This document shows positions 57,363-64,000 of a stretch of 64,000 bases of DNA, piece after piece; position 1 is the first letter of the stretch; each line of letters starts with the position of its first letter. The notes beneath the pieces are model-generated. The model made no database searches. It saw only the letters and a program-made list of their open reading frames with translations, and was not told the origin of the DNA. This stretch comes from an uncultured Collinsella sp. Lineage in GTDB: Bacteria; Actinomycetota; Coriobacteriia; Coriobacteriales; Coriobacteriaceae. The stretch lies in contig CAAGCW010000007.1 of the NCBI GenBank assembly GCA_900768435.1, forward strand, positions 1-64,000, in the 5' to 3' direction. The position numbers were made by a program, and so were the translations under genes.

Positions 57363-58331
57363 ATGAACGTTTCGCAAGCACTCGAATACGAACGCCAACC
57401 GTTTATCCCTATGTTTATCTATGGCGATCACGGCGCCATGGAGTCCGAGCGCCAGAAGGGCGAAGAGGCCCTCAAGGTGCTCGAGACCGAGTACTTTACC
57501 GCCGAGGGCGACCCCAGCTTCGACTTTGCCACCGTGCGCGACCTGGCCGACCGCAACCGCGACCTGTGCGACCAGATTGGCGAGGCACGCCTGCGCAACG
57601 TGACGCCCGCGACGCTTTCGCGCGGCCTGTCCGATGCTGACACCTGCGCCGCCATCGGCAAGATGCAAAAGCGCACTGCCGCGTCCGTTATGCGCGAAAT
57701 CCGCGGCGACCGCGACGCGCTCGGTGTGGCCTACGCCCGCAAGCCCATCCAGGGCACCGTGCTCGGTATCGACATCGAGACCACCGGCCGTGCACCCGAG
57801 CGCGGCTATATCATCAACGTGGGCTGGGAGATCATGGAGCTCACCAGCGACGCCGTCCCGCACGACGCCGAGGCACACTACTGCGGCCTGCCCGACATCT
57901 ACCGCGGCGAGGATGTACCGCTGTCGAATATCCACCACATCACCTGGGACGACATCGACGGCAAGAAGCCGTTCCGCGAGAACAAGGAGCTGCAGAAGCA
58001 GCTGCTCAAGCTCATGAAGAAGTACCCGTACATGGCACACAACGCCGCGTTTGAGGACAGCTGGTTCAAGATCCACCTGGACGGCTACGCCGAGGCACGC
58101 CGCGCCGGTAAGATCATCGTCATCGACTCGCGCCAGATCTGCCGCAGCCTGGATGCCGACGTCCGCTCGCTCCCCCGCGAGTCCGCCCCCGCCGCGCTCG
58201 AGAACTGGGCACGCCGTCGCGGCACCCTCGCGCCCGACGCCAACGAGCAGCACCTGGGCCTCGACGACACCGACCTCATGCTCCGTACCGTCCAAGCCGA
58301 GTTCAACCTCAAGAACCTATTCGCGAAATAA
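57363..58331 (+). CDS. DnaQ-like 3'-5' exonuclease
   Basis: 322 residues. A DEDDh exonuclease domain occupies about 135-322: Exo I LGIDIETTGRAPERG, Exo II MAHNAAFEDSWF, Exo III HLGLDDTDLM. The N-terminal 130 residues are helical and not recognised. It could proofread DNA or process RNA; it is not a polymerase subunit by context. SD AAGGAG. Confidence 0.87.
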   Translation: MNVSQALEYERQPFIPMFIYGDHGAMESERQKGEEALKVLETEYFTAEGDPSFDFATVRDLADRNRDLCDQIGEARLRNVTPATLSRGLSDADTCAAIGKMQKRTAASVMREIRGDRDALGVAYARKPIQGTVLGIDIETTGRAPERGYIINVGWEIMELTSDAVPHDAEAHYCGLPDIYRGEDVPLSNIHHITWDDIDGKKPFRENKELQKQLLKLMKKYPYMAHNAAFEDSWFKIHLDGYAEARRAGKIIVIDSRQICRSLDADVRSLPRESAPAALENWARRRGTLAPDANEQHLGLDDTDLMLRTVQAEFNLKNLFAK

Positions 58332-58395
58332 CCGATCCATCTGCGGGAGCGCCTGCCAGGCACAGTGCAATCCGTCTGGAGGCACCGGCACGCAG

Positions 58396-58433
58396 CAAAC
58401 TAGGGCGCAGCCTTATGGCTGCACCCTAGTTTG
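58396..58433 (+). terminator. Terminator-like hairpin after the exonuclease
   Basis: CAAACTAGGGCGCAGCC / GGCTGCACCCTAGTTTG pairs over 17 bp with one mismatch and a TTAT loop. Confidence 0.75.
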
Positions 58434-58479
58434 CATCAAAACGAGCAAATTCGCGTGCTTCACATAGTCGGCAGGTTGG

Positions 58480-58669
58480 CCCACCTACTTTTTTCGAGTT
58501 GTTCGGCCAGCTGAACCACTAGTCGAGGCCCCTTGAACCGCAATCGAGCGCTATAGTCGCCCCAATTTCGCAACCAAGCCCCATAAATCTACCTGAATCA
58601 ATTCGAATAGGACGTTGCGATCGCACCATTCGTATAGGATAAGGCCGAATAACTCAAATTATGTTGGTG
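58480..58669. repeat. 190-bp MITE-like unit with inverted ends (left of paralogue B)
   Basis: The left end is CCACCTACTTTTTTCGAGTT then GTTCGGCCA (to 58509). The right end (58643-58669) is GGCCGAATAACTCAAATTAT then GTTGGTG, an imperfect inverse. The interior has no gene. The same ends and spacing recur at 60111-60330. Confidence 0.7.
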
Positions 58670-58883
58670 AGGCATCTGAGCGGTCGGCAAAAACGCTTAG
58701 AAGCTACGAATCCGCAACTAAAGTTCACCAAAATGGGGCGGCCGACAGAAACCTCCCCAGCCGAAGCTGCCCCCCCTCAATACGACAGCTCAAAACCCAC
58801 CGTTCGCAGAAGATAAGCCGCGCCCCAATACCGTTGCCCGAAGTTTCGGGCGTATATGGCGTCCGCTATGCCATCATGCGCGT

Positions 58884-60092
58884 ATGGGAATCGTTCTGTC
58901 ACATACCACGGCACGCGCTGTATACCAAACAGTCAACTCGCTCGCAAGCTACGCGAACGATCCCATACCCATGGAAAAGATCAAGGTGTCTGCGCCGACC
59001 ACGTCCGACTTGGAAGCGGCGCGAGCATGGCTCAACAGAAAGAATGTCGATTCTGAAAGCATCCATGTGCTGACGTTTTCCAATAATGCCAAAAGGCACC
59101 GCAAGGGCTGCATCTGCCACTGCACGCGCTATACGTTTGATGCAGAAAGCTACCTAGAACTCGAGCCGAACGTCCACATCGTCGATATCAAGCTGTGCGC
59201 GTTAGAAGCAGCAGCCGACCTCAACCTTTCGGAGCTCGTTGAGTATTACTTTGAAATCTGCGGCTCCTACGCGCTTGGAACGTCCGACGAAACTCAATAT
59301 CGCGAGCGCCCAGCCCTAACCAGCGTTGAAGAGCTCAGAGCCTTCTTTTCAGAGGCATCGGGGTATCGTGGATCTAATAAAGCACTTAAGGCACTTTCTT
59401 GTGTACGCGAAGGCTGTCGCTCCCCACTCGAAACGGCGTTTGTCATGATGCTGACAATGCCCAAGTCAATGGGTGGCTTAGCCATACGCGCTATCAAAAC
59501 GGACTATCCGATCCCAGTCCCCAAAAGATACGCCGCCCTAACGCGACGGACGGTTTTCTACCTCGACGCGCTGCTCGAAAATTCGATGACCGATATCGAA
59601 TACAACGGCTTTTACCACGACGAGCCCGAACAGCAATCAATTGACGAGGAACGCCGAAACACGCTGCGAAACATGGGATATGCCGTTATCACAGTTAGTC
59701 GTCATTCGTTTTTCAAGCAGTCCGCTTTTAGGCGGGTCATGGAAGCGATTCGCATTCGCGAGAAGATATGGCCCGGTCGACTCCCGGATAACTTCGCCAT
59801 CCTGCAAGAAACTCTTCGTCAATTTGTCTTGCGGCGCTACTTCGAATACGGTCGCCGCGTCCTGGAGACACTCAAAGAAGAAGAGGCCGCCAAGCGCGAA
59901 ATTGCAAGCCAATATCCGCAAGCTGATGACCCGAGCATCAACGATGTGCCAGAACCCGACGACATGCAACACGTCGGGGCCCTTGCTGAGGAAATCAATG
60001 GGCCTTGGGAATGCGACATGTTCGCAAAAATCGATGAAAACCGCACGGAAGACGACACGATTATTGATCTAATTGAGAATTCGCTCTTCTAA
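58884..60092 (+). CDS. Accessory nuclease-like protein, paralogue B
   Basis: 402 residues, homologous in order to 49442-50491. It starts VLSHTTARAVYQTV, then IHVLTFSNNAKRHRKGCICHC, LVEYYFEICGSYALG, SGYRGSNKALKALSCV then REGCRSPLETAFVM. The C-terminal YLDALLENSMTDIEYNGFYH and RNTLRNMGYAVITVSRHSFF match the nuclease-like core. An extra acidic tail (about 330-402) is absent from paralogue A. No clear SD at 58884; ATG at 58971 is the alternative. Low GC and flanking MITE-like units suggest acquisition. Confidence 0.72.
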   Translation: MGIVLSHTTARAVYQTVNSLASYANDPIPMEKIKVSAPTTSDLEAARAWLNRKNVDSESIHVLTFSNNAKRHRKGCICHCTRYTFDAESYLELEPNVHIVDIKLCALEAAADLNLSELVEYYFEICGSYALGTSDETQYRERPALTSVEELRAFFSEASGYRGSNKALKALSCVREGCRSPLETAFVMMLTMPKSMGGLAIRAIKTDYPIPVPKRYAALTRRTVFYLDALLENSMTDIEYNGFYHDEPEQQSIDEERRNTLRNMGYAVITVSRHSFFKQSAFRRVMEAIRIREKIWPGRLPDNFAILQETLRQFVLRRYFEYGRRVLETLKEEEAAKREIASQYPQADDPSINDVPEPDDMQHVGALAEEINGPWECDMFAKIDENRTEDDTIIDLIENSLF

Positions 60093-60110
60093 AGGCGATC
60101 TCTGCGGATG

Positions 60111-60330
60111 TCCACCTACATTTTTCGACTTATTCGGCCACCGATGTGCCAGATTGGCTGCAGCAATGCTCAATATAACTTTAGATAAAACTGATTCTGC
60201 AGGAACTCCCGTAGAGGAAGAACTGATTCTCGCGGTATTTAACACGATAAAGTACAAATATGAACAGTTCTAATGCTTCTCAAGGTGGCTTTCTTAGCAT
60301 GCTGGCCGAACATCTCGAAATATGTTGGCG
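60111..60330. repeat. 220-bp MITE-like unit with inverted ends (right of paralogue B)
   Basis: The left end is CCACCTACATTTTTCGACTT then ATTCGGCCA (to 60140). The right end (60303-60330) is TGGCCGAACATCTCGAAATA then TGTTGGCG. The ends match those of 58480-58669. Interiors differ, so the ends rather than the whole unit are conserved. It starts 19 bp after the paralogue B stop. Confidence 0.7.
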
Positions 60331-60407
60331 AGCATTGCGTCGATGTCTCCCAACCCGCAGAAAATCGCCGAGGCGGCAAGCAGTCATCGAAATTATCGCA
60401 AATTGTA

Positions 60408-60467
60408 TTGACATATGAACATGCGCTCATATAATCGGAAGTAAGTTATATGAGCGCATGTTCATAT
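60408..60467 (+). promoter_or_regulatory. Consensus promoter with two ArsR-type operators
   Basis: -35 TTGACA (60408-60413) and -10 TATAAT (60430-60435) with a 16-bp spacer. Operator 1 is ATATGAACATGCGCTCATAT (60413-60432), covering the spacer and -10. Operator 2 is ATATGAGCGCATGTTCATAT (60448-60467), the exact inverse of operator 1. This is strong autoregulatory architecture for the ArsR gene that follows. Confidence 0.9.
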
Positions 60468-60481
60468 GAAAGGATATTGCA

Positions 60482-60847
60482 ATGAGCATCCGCGTTGACG
60501 AAACGAAACCCGACATCGAGGCCACCGAGCCGATCGTCCCCACCACCTGCTCGCCCGAGGACCTTCCCGACGAGGAACTTCTCTACGACCTTGCCGACCT
60601 GTTCAAGGTCTTCAGCGACACCACGCGCATCAAGATTCTCTATGCCCTCATGGGCCGCGAGCTCTGCGTGGCTGACATCGCCGAAGCGACCGCGACCTCG
60701 CAGTCTGCGGTGTCGCACCAGCTGCGCACGCTTAAGCAGTCGCACCTGGTCAAGTTCCGCCGCGACGGCCGCAACATTCTCTACTCGCTCGCTGACGATC
60801 ATGTCTATACCATGCTCAACCAGGGCATGAGCCATATCTGCGAATAG
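60482..60847 (+). CDS. ArsR/SmtB-family metal-sensing repressor
   Basis: 121 residues. The winged helix is LCVADIAEATATSQSAVSHQLRTLKQSHLVKFRRDGR. The alpha-5 metal site is complete: D105, H107, H118 and E121, matching SmtB. The alpha-3 site lacks the second cysteine (CVAD, not CVCD). This predicts a Zn/Co/Ni-type sensor rather than Cd/Pb, by inference. SD AAAGGA. Its operators lie upstream and again before the ATPase gene. Confidence 0.93.
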   Translation: MSIRVDETKPDIEATEPIVPTTCSPEDLPDEELLYDLADLFKVFSDTTRIKILYALMGRELCVADIAEATATSQSAVSHQLRTLKQSHLVKFRRDGRNILYSLADDHVYTMLNQGMSHICE

Positions 60848-60910
60848 CAATCAACCACGGTATCAGCGCGGCCGGCACCCAGACCGCTAACACAGGGAAA
60901 GGAACCCACC

Positions 60911-61129
60911 ATGAAAAAGCAGTTTAAGCTCGACGAGATCGATTGCGCCAACTGCGCGCGTGAACTTCAGGACGAGCTGGCTAAGCTCGATGGCGTCAAG
61001 TCCGTTTCGGTCAACTTTATGACCCAGAAGCTGACGCTCGAGGCCGACGACGCCGAGTTCGACGAGGTCCTGGACCGCGTCGTTGAGTTCACCGCCGACG
61101 CCGAGCCGGACTGCGAGATCATTCTCTAA
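60911..61129 (+). CDS. Free-standing heavy-metal-associated (HMA) domain protein
   Basis: 72 residues, a single ferredoxin-like HMA domain. The metal motif is EIDCANCAREL (CxxC, C12 and C15), with the acidic residue before it that is typical of Zn/Cd-type domains rather than copper chaperones. It probably delivers metal to the ATPase encoded next, which has no HMA domain of its own. SD AAAGGAA. A GGCCGCG/CGCGGCC hairpin (about 61152-61172) follows. Confidence 0.9.
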   Translation: MKKQFKLDEIDCANCARELQDELAKLDGVKSVSVNFMTQKLTLEADDAEFDEVLDRVVEFTADAEPDCEIIL

Positions 61130-61186
61130 CCCGCGCATACGTTGACCTGCAGGGCCGCGCTTGCCGCGGCCTTTGCTCGCGAAATT

Positions 61187-61206
61187 ATATGAGCAAGTGT
61201 TCATAC
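61187..61206 (+). promoter_or_regulatory. Third ArsR-type operator, before the P-type ATPase gene
   Basis: ATATGAGCAAGTGTTCATAC matches operator 2 at 60448-60467 in 16 of 20 positions. It lies 22 bp before the ATPase ATG, so the ATPase gene probably has its own repressible promoter. Confidence 0.8.
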
Positions 61207-61228
61207 ACTCAAATGGGAGGTTTGAATC

Positions 61229-63181
61229 ATGGCAGCCGCCGATCCCAAAAAGAAAAAGAAGAAGCGCAAGAAGAAAGAGTCCCTTGAGCACAAGCGCAAC
61301 CGCATCCTGGTAGCACTGGGCATTTTTGCCGTTGTTTATGCCCTCGACGAGCTCGGCGCCCTCACTATCGCATTTGGGGAGCCCGGCAACATCTACGCCA
61401 GCTTCGCGCTGTTCCTCGTGCCGTTTTTGATTGCCGGCTACGACGTACTGCAAAAGGCATTCAATAACATCCGCCGCGGCAAGGCCTTCGACGAGAGTTT
61501 CCTTATGGCAGTCGCGACCATCGGCGCGTTTGCCATGGTGCTCTTCCCCGATACCGACCCGCACATGGCCGAAGGCGCCGCCGTCATGCTGTTCTACCAG
61601 GTCGGCGAGCTGTTCCAGGCATACGCCGTGGGCAAGAGCCGCAAGTCGATCAGTGCCATGATGGACATCGCGCCCGACTACGCTAACGTCGAGCAGCCCG
61701 ACGGCACGCTCGAGCAAGTCTTCCCCGATGACATCGCCGTCGGCACCGTCATCGTCGTCAAGCCCGGCGAGCGCGTGCCTATCGACGGCGTCATCGTCGA
61801 GGGCGAAACCCAGCTCGACACCGCCGCGCTCACGGGCGAGTCAGTCCCCCGCCCCGCCAAGTCCGGCGACGATATCATCAGCGGCTGCATCAACATGACG
61901 GGCCTCATCCACGTGCGCACCACCAAGCCCTTTGGCGAGTCCACCGTCGCGCGCGTCCTGGAACTCGTGGAGAATGCCAGCGAAAAGAAGGCGCGCACCG
62001 AGAACTTCATCACGCGCTTTGCCCGCGTCTACACGCCCGCCGTCACCGGCGCGGCCGCGGTGCTCGCACTTGGCGGCGGCCTGATCACCGGTGCCTGGTC
62101 CGACTGGATTCTGCGCGGTCTGACCTTCCTGGTCGTCAGCTGCCCGTGCGCCCTCGTGATCAGCGTACCGTTGAGTTTCTTTGGCGGCATCGGCGGCGCG
62201 TCCAAGCTGGGCGTTCTCATCAAGGGCTCCAACTACCTCGAGACGCTCGCCGACGTGGACACCGTCGTCTTCGACAAAACGGGCACCCTCACCAACGGCA
62301 CGTTCTCAGTCGTCGCGGTGCACCCCGAGGCTGGCCATACCGAACAATCGTTGCTTGAAGTCGCAGCCCTTGCTGAATCGTTCTCCGATCACCCCATCGC
62401 GCAGTCCGTGCGCGACGCCTACCAGGGCGAGGTCGACCCCAAGCGCGTGAGAGACTCCGCCAACGACGCGGGCCACGGCGTGACGGCAACCATCGACGGC
62501 AAGCACGTCGTCGTTGGCAACGCCAAGATGCTCGCCACGGCCGGCGTTGAAGCACCGGACTGCGAGGTTGTCGGCACGATCCTCCACGTGCTCGTTGACG
62601 GCGTGTACGCCGGCCACATCGTGATTGCAGACACCGTTAAGGCCGATGCGGAGCAAACGATTCGCGACCTGCATGCCGCCGGTATCAACCGAACCGTCAT
62701 GCTCACGGGCGACCGCGAGGAGGTTGCAGCGTCTGTGGCCAAGCAACTCGGTCTCGACGAGTTCCACGCGCAGCTCCTGCCGGGCGACAAGGTCGAGCGC
62801 GTTGAGGCGTTGCTCGCGGCCGAAAGTGGCAAGGGCAAGCTCGCCTTTGTCGGTGACGGCATCAACGACGCGCCTGTGCTTACGCGCGCCGATGTGGGCA
62901 TTGCCATGGGCGCCATGGGCTCGGACGCCGCGATCGAGGCCGCCGACGTGGTGCTGATGGACGACAAGCCGTCCAACATTTCCCGCGCGATCCGCGTGGC
63001 GCGCAAGACCATGTCGATTGTTTGGCAGAACATTATCTTTGCGCTGAGTATTAAGTTGCTGATCCTGGTGCTCGCGGCGCTCGGCATCGCCAATATGTGG
63101 CTTGCCGTCTTTGGCGACGTGGGCGTGGCAATCATCGCCATCCTGAACGCCATGCGCGCGATGGGTGTCAAGAACCTGTAG
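61229..63181 (+). CDS. P1B-type metal-exporting ATPase (Zn/Cd type, no N-terminal HMA)
   Basis: 650 residues. The N-terminus is unusual: a run of about 10 Lys/Arg (KKKKKKRKKK) instead of an HMA domain. TM metal motif SCPCALVISVPLSFFGG (C305-P-C307) is the Zn/Cd/Pb CPC type. Phosphorylation site FDKTGTLTNG (D349), SDHPIAQSV nucleotide site and GDGINDAPVL hinge. It pumps Zn2+/Cd2+ out of the cell. SD GGGAGG. The HMA function is supplied in trans by the 72-residue protein upstream. Confidence 0.94.
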   Translation: MAAADPKKKKKKRKKKESLEHKRNRILVALGIFAVVYALDELGALTIAFGEPGNIYASFALFLVPFLIAGYDVLQKAFNNIRRGKAFDESFLMAVATIGAFAMVLFPDTDPHMAEGAAVMLFYQVGELFQAYAVGKSRKSISAMMDIAPDYANVEQPDGTLEQVFPDDIAVGTVIVVKPGERVPIDGVIVEGETQLDTAALTGESVPRPAKSGDDIISGCINMTGLIHVRTTKPFGESTVARVLELVENASEKKARTENFITRFARVYTPAVTGAAAVLALGGGLITGAWSDWILRGLTFLVVSCPCALVISVPLSFFGGIGGASKLGVLIKGSNYLETLADVDTVVFDKTGTLTNGTFSVVAVHPEAGHTEQSLLEVAALAESFSDHPIAQSVRDAYQGEVDPKRVRDSANDAGHGVTATIDGKHVVVGNAKMLATAGVEAPDCEVVGTILHVLVDGVYAGHIVIADTVKADAEQTIRDLHAAGINRTVMLTGDREEVAASVAKQLGLDEFHAQLLPGDKVERVEALLAAESGKGKLAFVGDGINDAPVLTRADVGIAMGAMGSDAAIEAADVVLMDDKPSNISRAIRVARKTMSIVWQNIIFALSIKLLILVLAALGIANMWLAVFGDVGVAIIAILNAMRAMGVKNL

Positions 63182-63197
63182 CGTCTGTGGTCCTTCC

Positions 63198-63324
63198 GGC
63201 CGGGACCGGGCTTGGGTTTGAAAACGTCCTCGCGCATGAGGCCCGCCTTTCCTGCTCCTGCGGAGCAACGGAAAGGCGGGCCTCGCGCTGCGGATTGTTT
63301 TCAAACCCAAGCCCGGTCCCGGCC
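63198..63324. repeat. 127-bp long inverted repeat
   Basis: The outer arms are perfect over 28 bp (63198-63225 with 63297-63324; GGCCGGGACCGGGCTTGGGT begins the left arm). The inner arms are perfect over 15 bp (63238-63252 with 63270-63284), with a TGCTCC/GGAGCA tip. It lies 17 bp after the ATPase stop, with no T-run. It is far longer than a terminator. Confidence 0.9.
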
Positions 63325-63601
63325 TGCGGTGACGTTGCTGGTGGTTCTTGGGCATCGCTTGCTGGCGGGGTTCCTTGTCTGAGTTGGACTTAGTTGGTGG
63401 GGCCACTGGTCCCGGTCGCTGTCCCGCGCCGTTCCGGCGCGGGAGGCGCGCCTCTTTGGGGACGCAGAGATAGCCCAGCTGTGGTGGCGTCGCGCACCGA
63501 TTGCTGCACTTTGGACTGCGTCGGGCTCGTTATTGTCCGAGCCCCCTCTCCCCTTTTCGCTGGTTCGCGCTTTGCGCGAACTCCGCGCTACTGGGGACCT
63601 G
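63325..63601. other. Non-coding region between the ATPase and DtxR genes
   Basis: No supportable gene. Two more hairpins are visible: TCCCGCGCC/GGCGCGGGA (about 63421-63443) and GGGCTCG/CGAGCCC (about 63522-63545). It ends in GGGGACCTG just before the DtxR stop. Confidence 0.5.
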
Positions 63602-63991
63602 TTAGGATTCCGTTGTTGAGTTCGACGTCTCTTCCCTGGCGAGCATCGCCCTCAGCTTCTCGAAGCTCTCCTCGCTTAGGCAGTGCTCCATGTGGCAGCC
63701 CTCTTGCGAGGCGACCTCAGCCGAAACACCTGCATCCTCCAGCAGCCCCACGAAAAAGCAGTGACGCTCCCACATTTGACGGGCAACCTCGAGACCGCGT
63801 TCCGTCAGATGCACATCGCGTTTGCCCATCTCCACGTAGCCGTTGCTTTCCAGCGTCGCCATGGCTTTAGAGACGCTTGCCTTGGTTACGCCCAGGTATT
63901 CGGCAACGTCAATCGAGCGAACGACGCCCTGGCGCTCCGAGAGCACATAAATAGATTCGAGATAGTCTTCTCCAGATTCACGCAGGGCCAT
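63602..63991 (-). CDS. DtxR-family metal-dependent repressor
   Basis: 129 residues, short form without an SH3 domain. N-terminal ESGEDYLESIYVL (D9, E12), HTH VRSIDVAEYLGVTKASVSKAMATLESNGYVEM, dimer/metal region EGCHMEHCLSEES. The C-x-x-E-H spacing matches the ancillary/primary site of DtxR/IdeR, while D9 resembles MntR, so Fe or Mn remain open. SD AGGCGG. The full 5' end is inside the window, but the upstream region is not. Confidence 0.9.
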   Translation of the reverse strand: MALRESGEDYLESIYVLSERQGVVRSIDVAEYLGVTKASVSKAMATLESNGYVEMGKRDVHLTERGLEVARQMWERHCFFVGLLEDAGVSAEVASQEGCHMEHCLSEESFEKLRAMLAREETSNSTTES

Positions 63992-64000
63992 GGGCCGCCT

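Noticed and set aside
60073..60273. 66-codon open frame after paralogue B
   Set aside because: It overlaps the end of paralogue B and the MITE-like unit, has no SD and no similarity to anything recognised.

Overview
The window looks like chromosomal DNA from a Coriobacteriia gut bacterium, most probably Collinsella. The basis is high-GC coding sequence, a CarD-type factor, a Rho with a huge disordered N-terminus, a GGGtGRT-family operon, and several families of short intergenic palindromes of a kind I associate with Collinsella. No rRNA operon, prophage or CRISPR array was seen. Species assignment is inference. Nothing was searched against a database.

Layout. 0.15-9.1 kb is an iron-sulfur locus: an Rrf2 regulator diverging from sufC-sufB-sufD-sufS-sufU, then a REP-associated Y1 transposase (RAYT), then an operon of a NifU-like scaffold and a GGGtGRT protein. 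9.3-14.4 kb holds a flavoprotein, tRNA-Lys and tRNA-His with a duplicated tRNA 3' end, an aminotransferase, a ROK sugar kinase and VanZ. 14.4-21.9 kb holds a Coriobacteriia-type membrane protein, rho, argS and a CarD-family gene. 21.9-23.9 kb is a second RAYT bracketed by inverted copies of a 42-bp palindromic repeat. 23.9-29.7 kb has proA, an S33 peptidase, proB and pncB. 29.8-34.4 kb has a tail-anchored protein, tRNA-Ala, a PflX-like radical SAM protein, a probable 6S RNA, a WecA/TagO-like transferase and trpS. 34.7-42.3 kb has a short MGMT-like protein, DegV, MarR, a B3/B4-domain protein, pckA, a polysaccharide flippase and a phosphoesterase. 42.5-46.6 kb has a K+/H+ antiporter and a lower-GC two-gene cassette (MazG-like plus GIY-YIG/DUF2075). 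46.7-52.6 kb has serC-serA, an accessory nuclease-like gene, an M20 peptidase and a shortened DUF1015 protein. 52.7-58.3 kb has two tandem histidine phosphatases, a nitroreductase behind a DtxR-type box, DUF308, YaiI, a His-rich metal permease and a DnaQ-like exonuclease. 58.5-60.3 kb carries a second nuclease-like paralogue flanked by two MITE-like units. 60.4-64.0 kb is a metal-efflux regulon (ArsR, free HMA chaperone, P1B ATPase) converging on a DtxR-family repressor.

Functional links. Fe-S assembly genes are grouped, with a shared palindrome upstream and downstream of suf. Proline synthesis is split around a peptidase likely to release N-terminal proline. Serine synthesis is followed by a decayed DUF1015 gene. 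The metal regulon has three copies of one operator and a promoter with consensus -35 and -10 boxes.

The strongest unexplained signal is a set of imperfect palindromes built around GGGACA/TGTCCC. They lie next to stop codons on both strands, some in inverted pairs around one gene, in a window that also encodes two RAYT enzymes. The best candidates for new biology are this RAYT/palindrome system, the MazG + GIY-YIG/DUF2075 pair, and the two paralogous nuclease-like accessory proteins.
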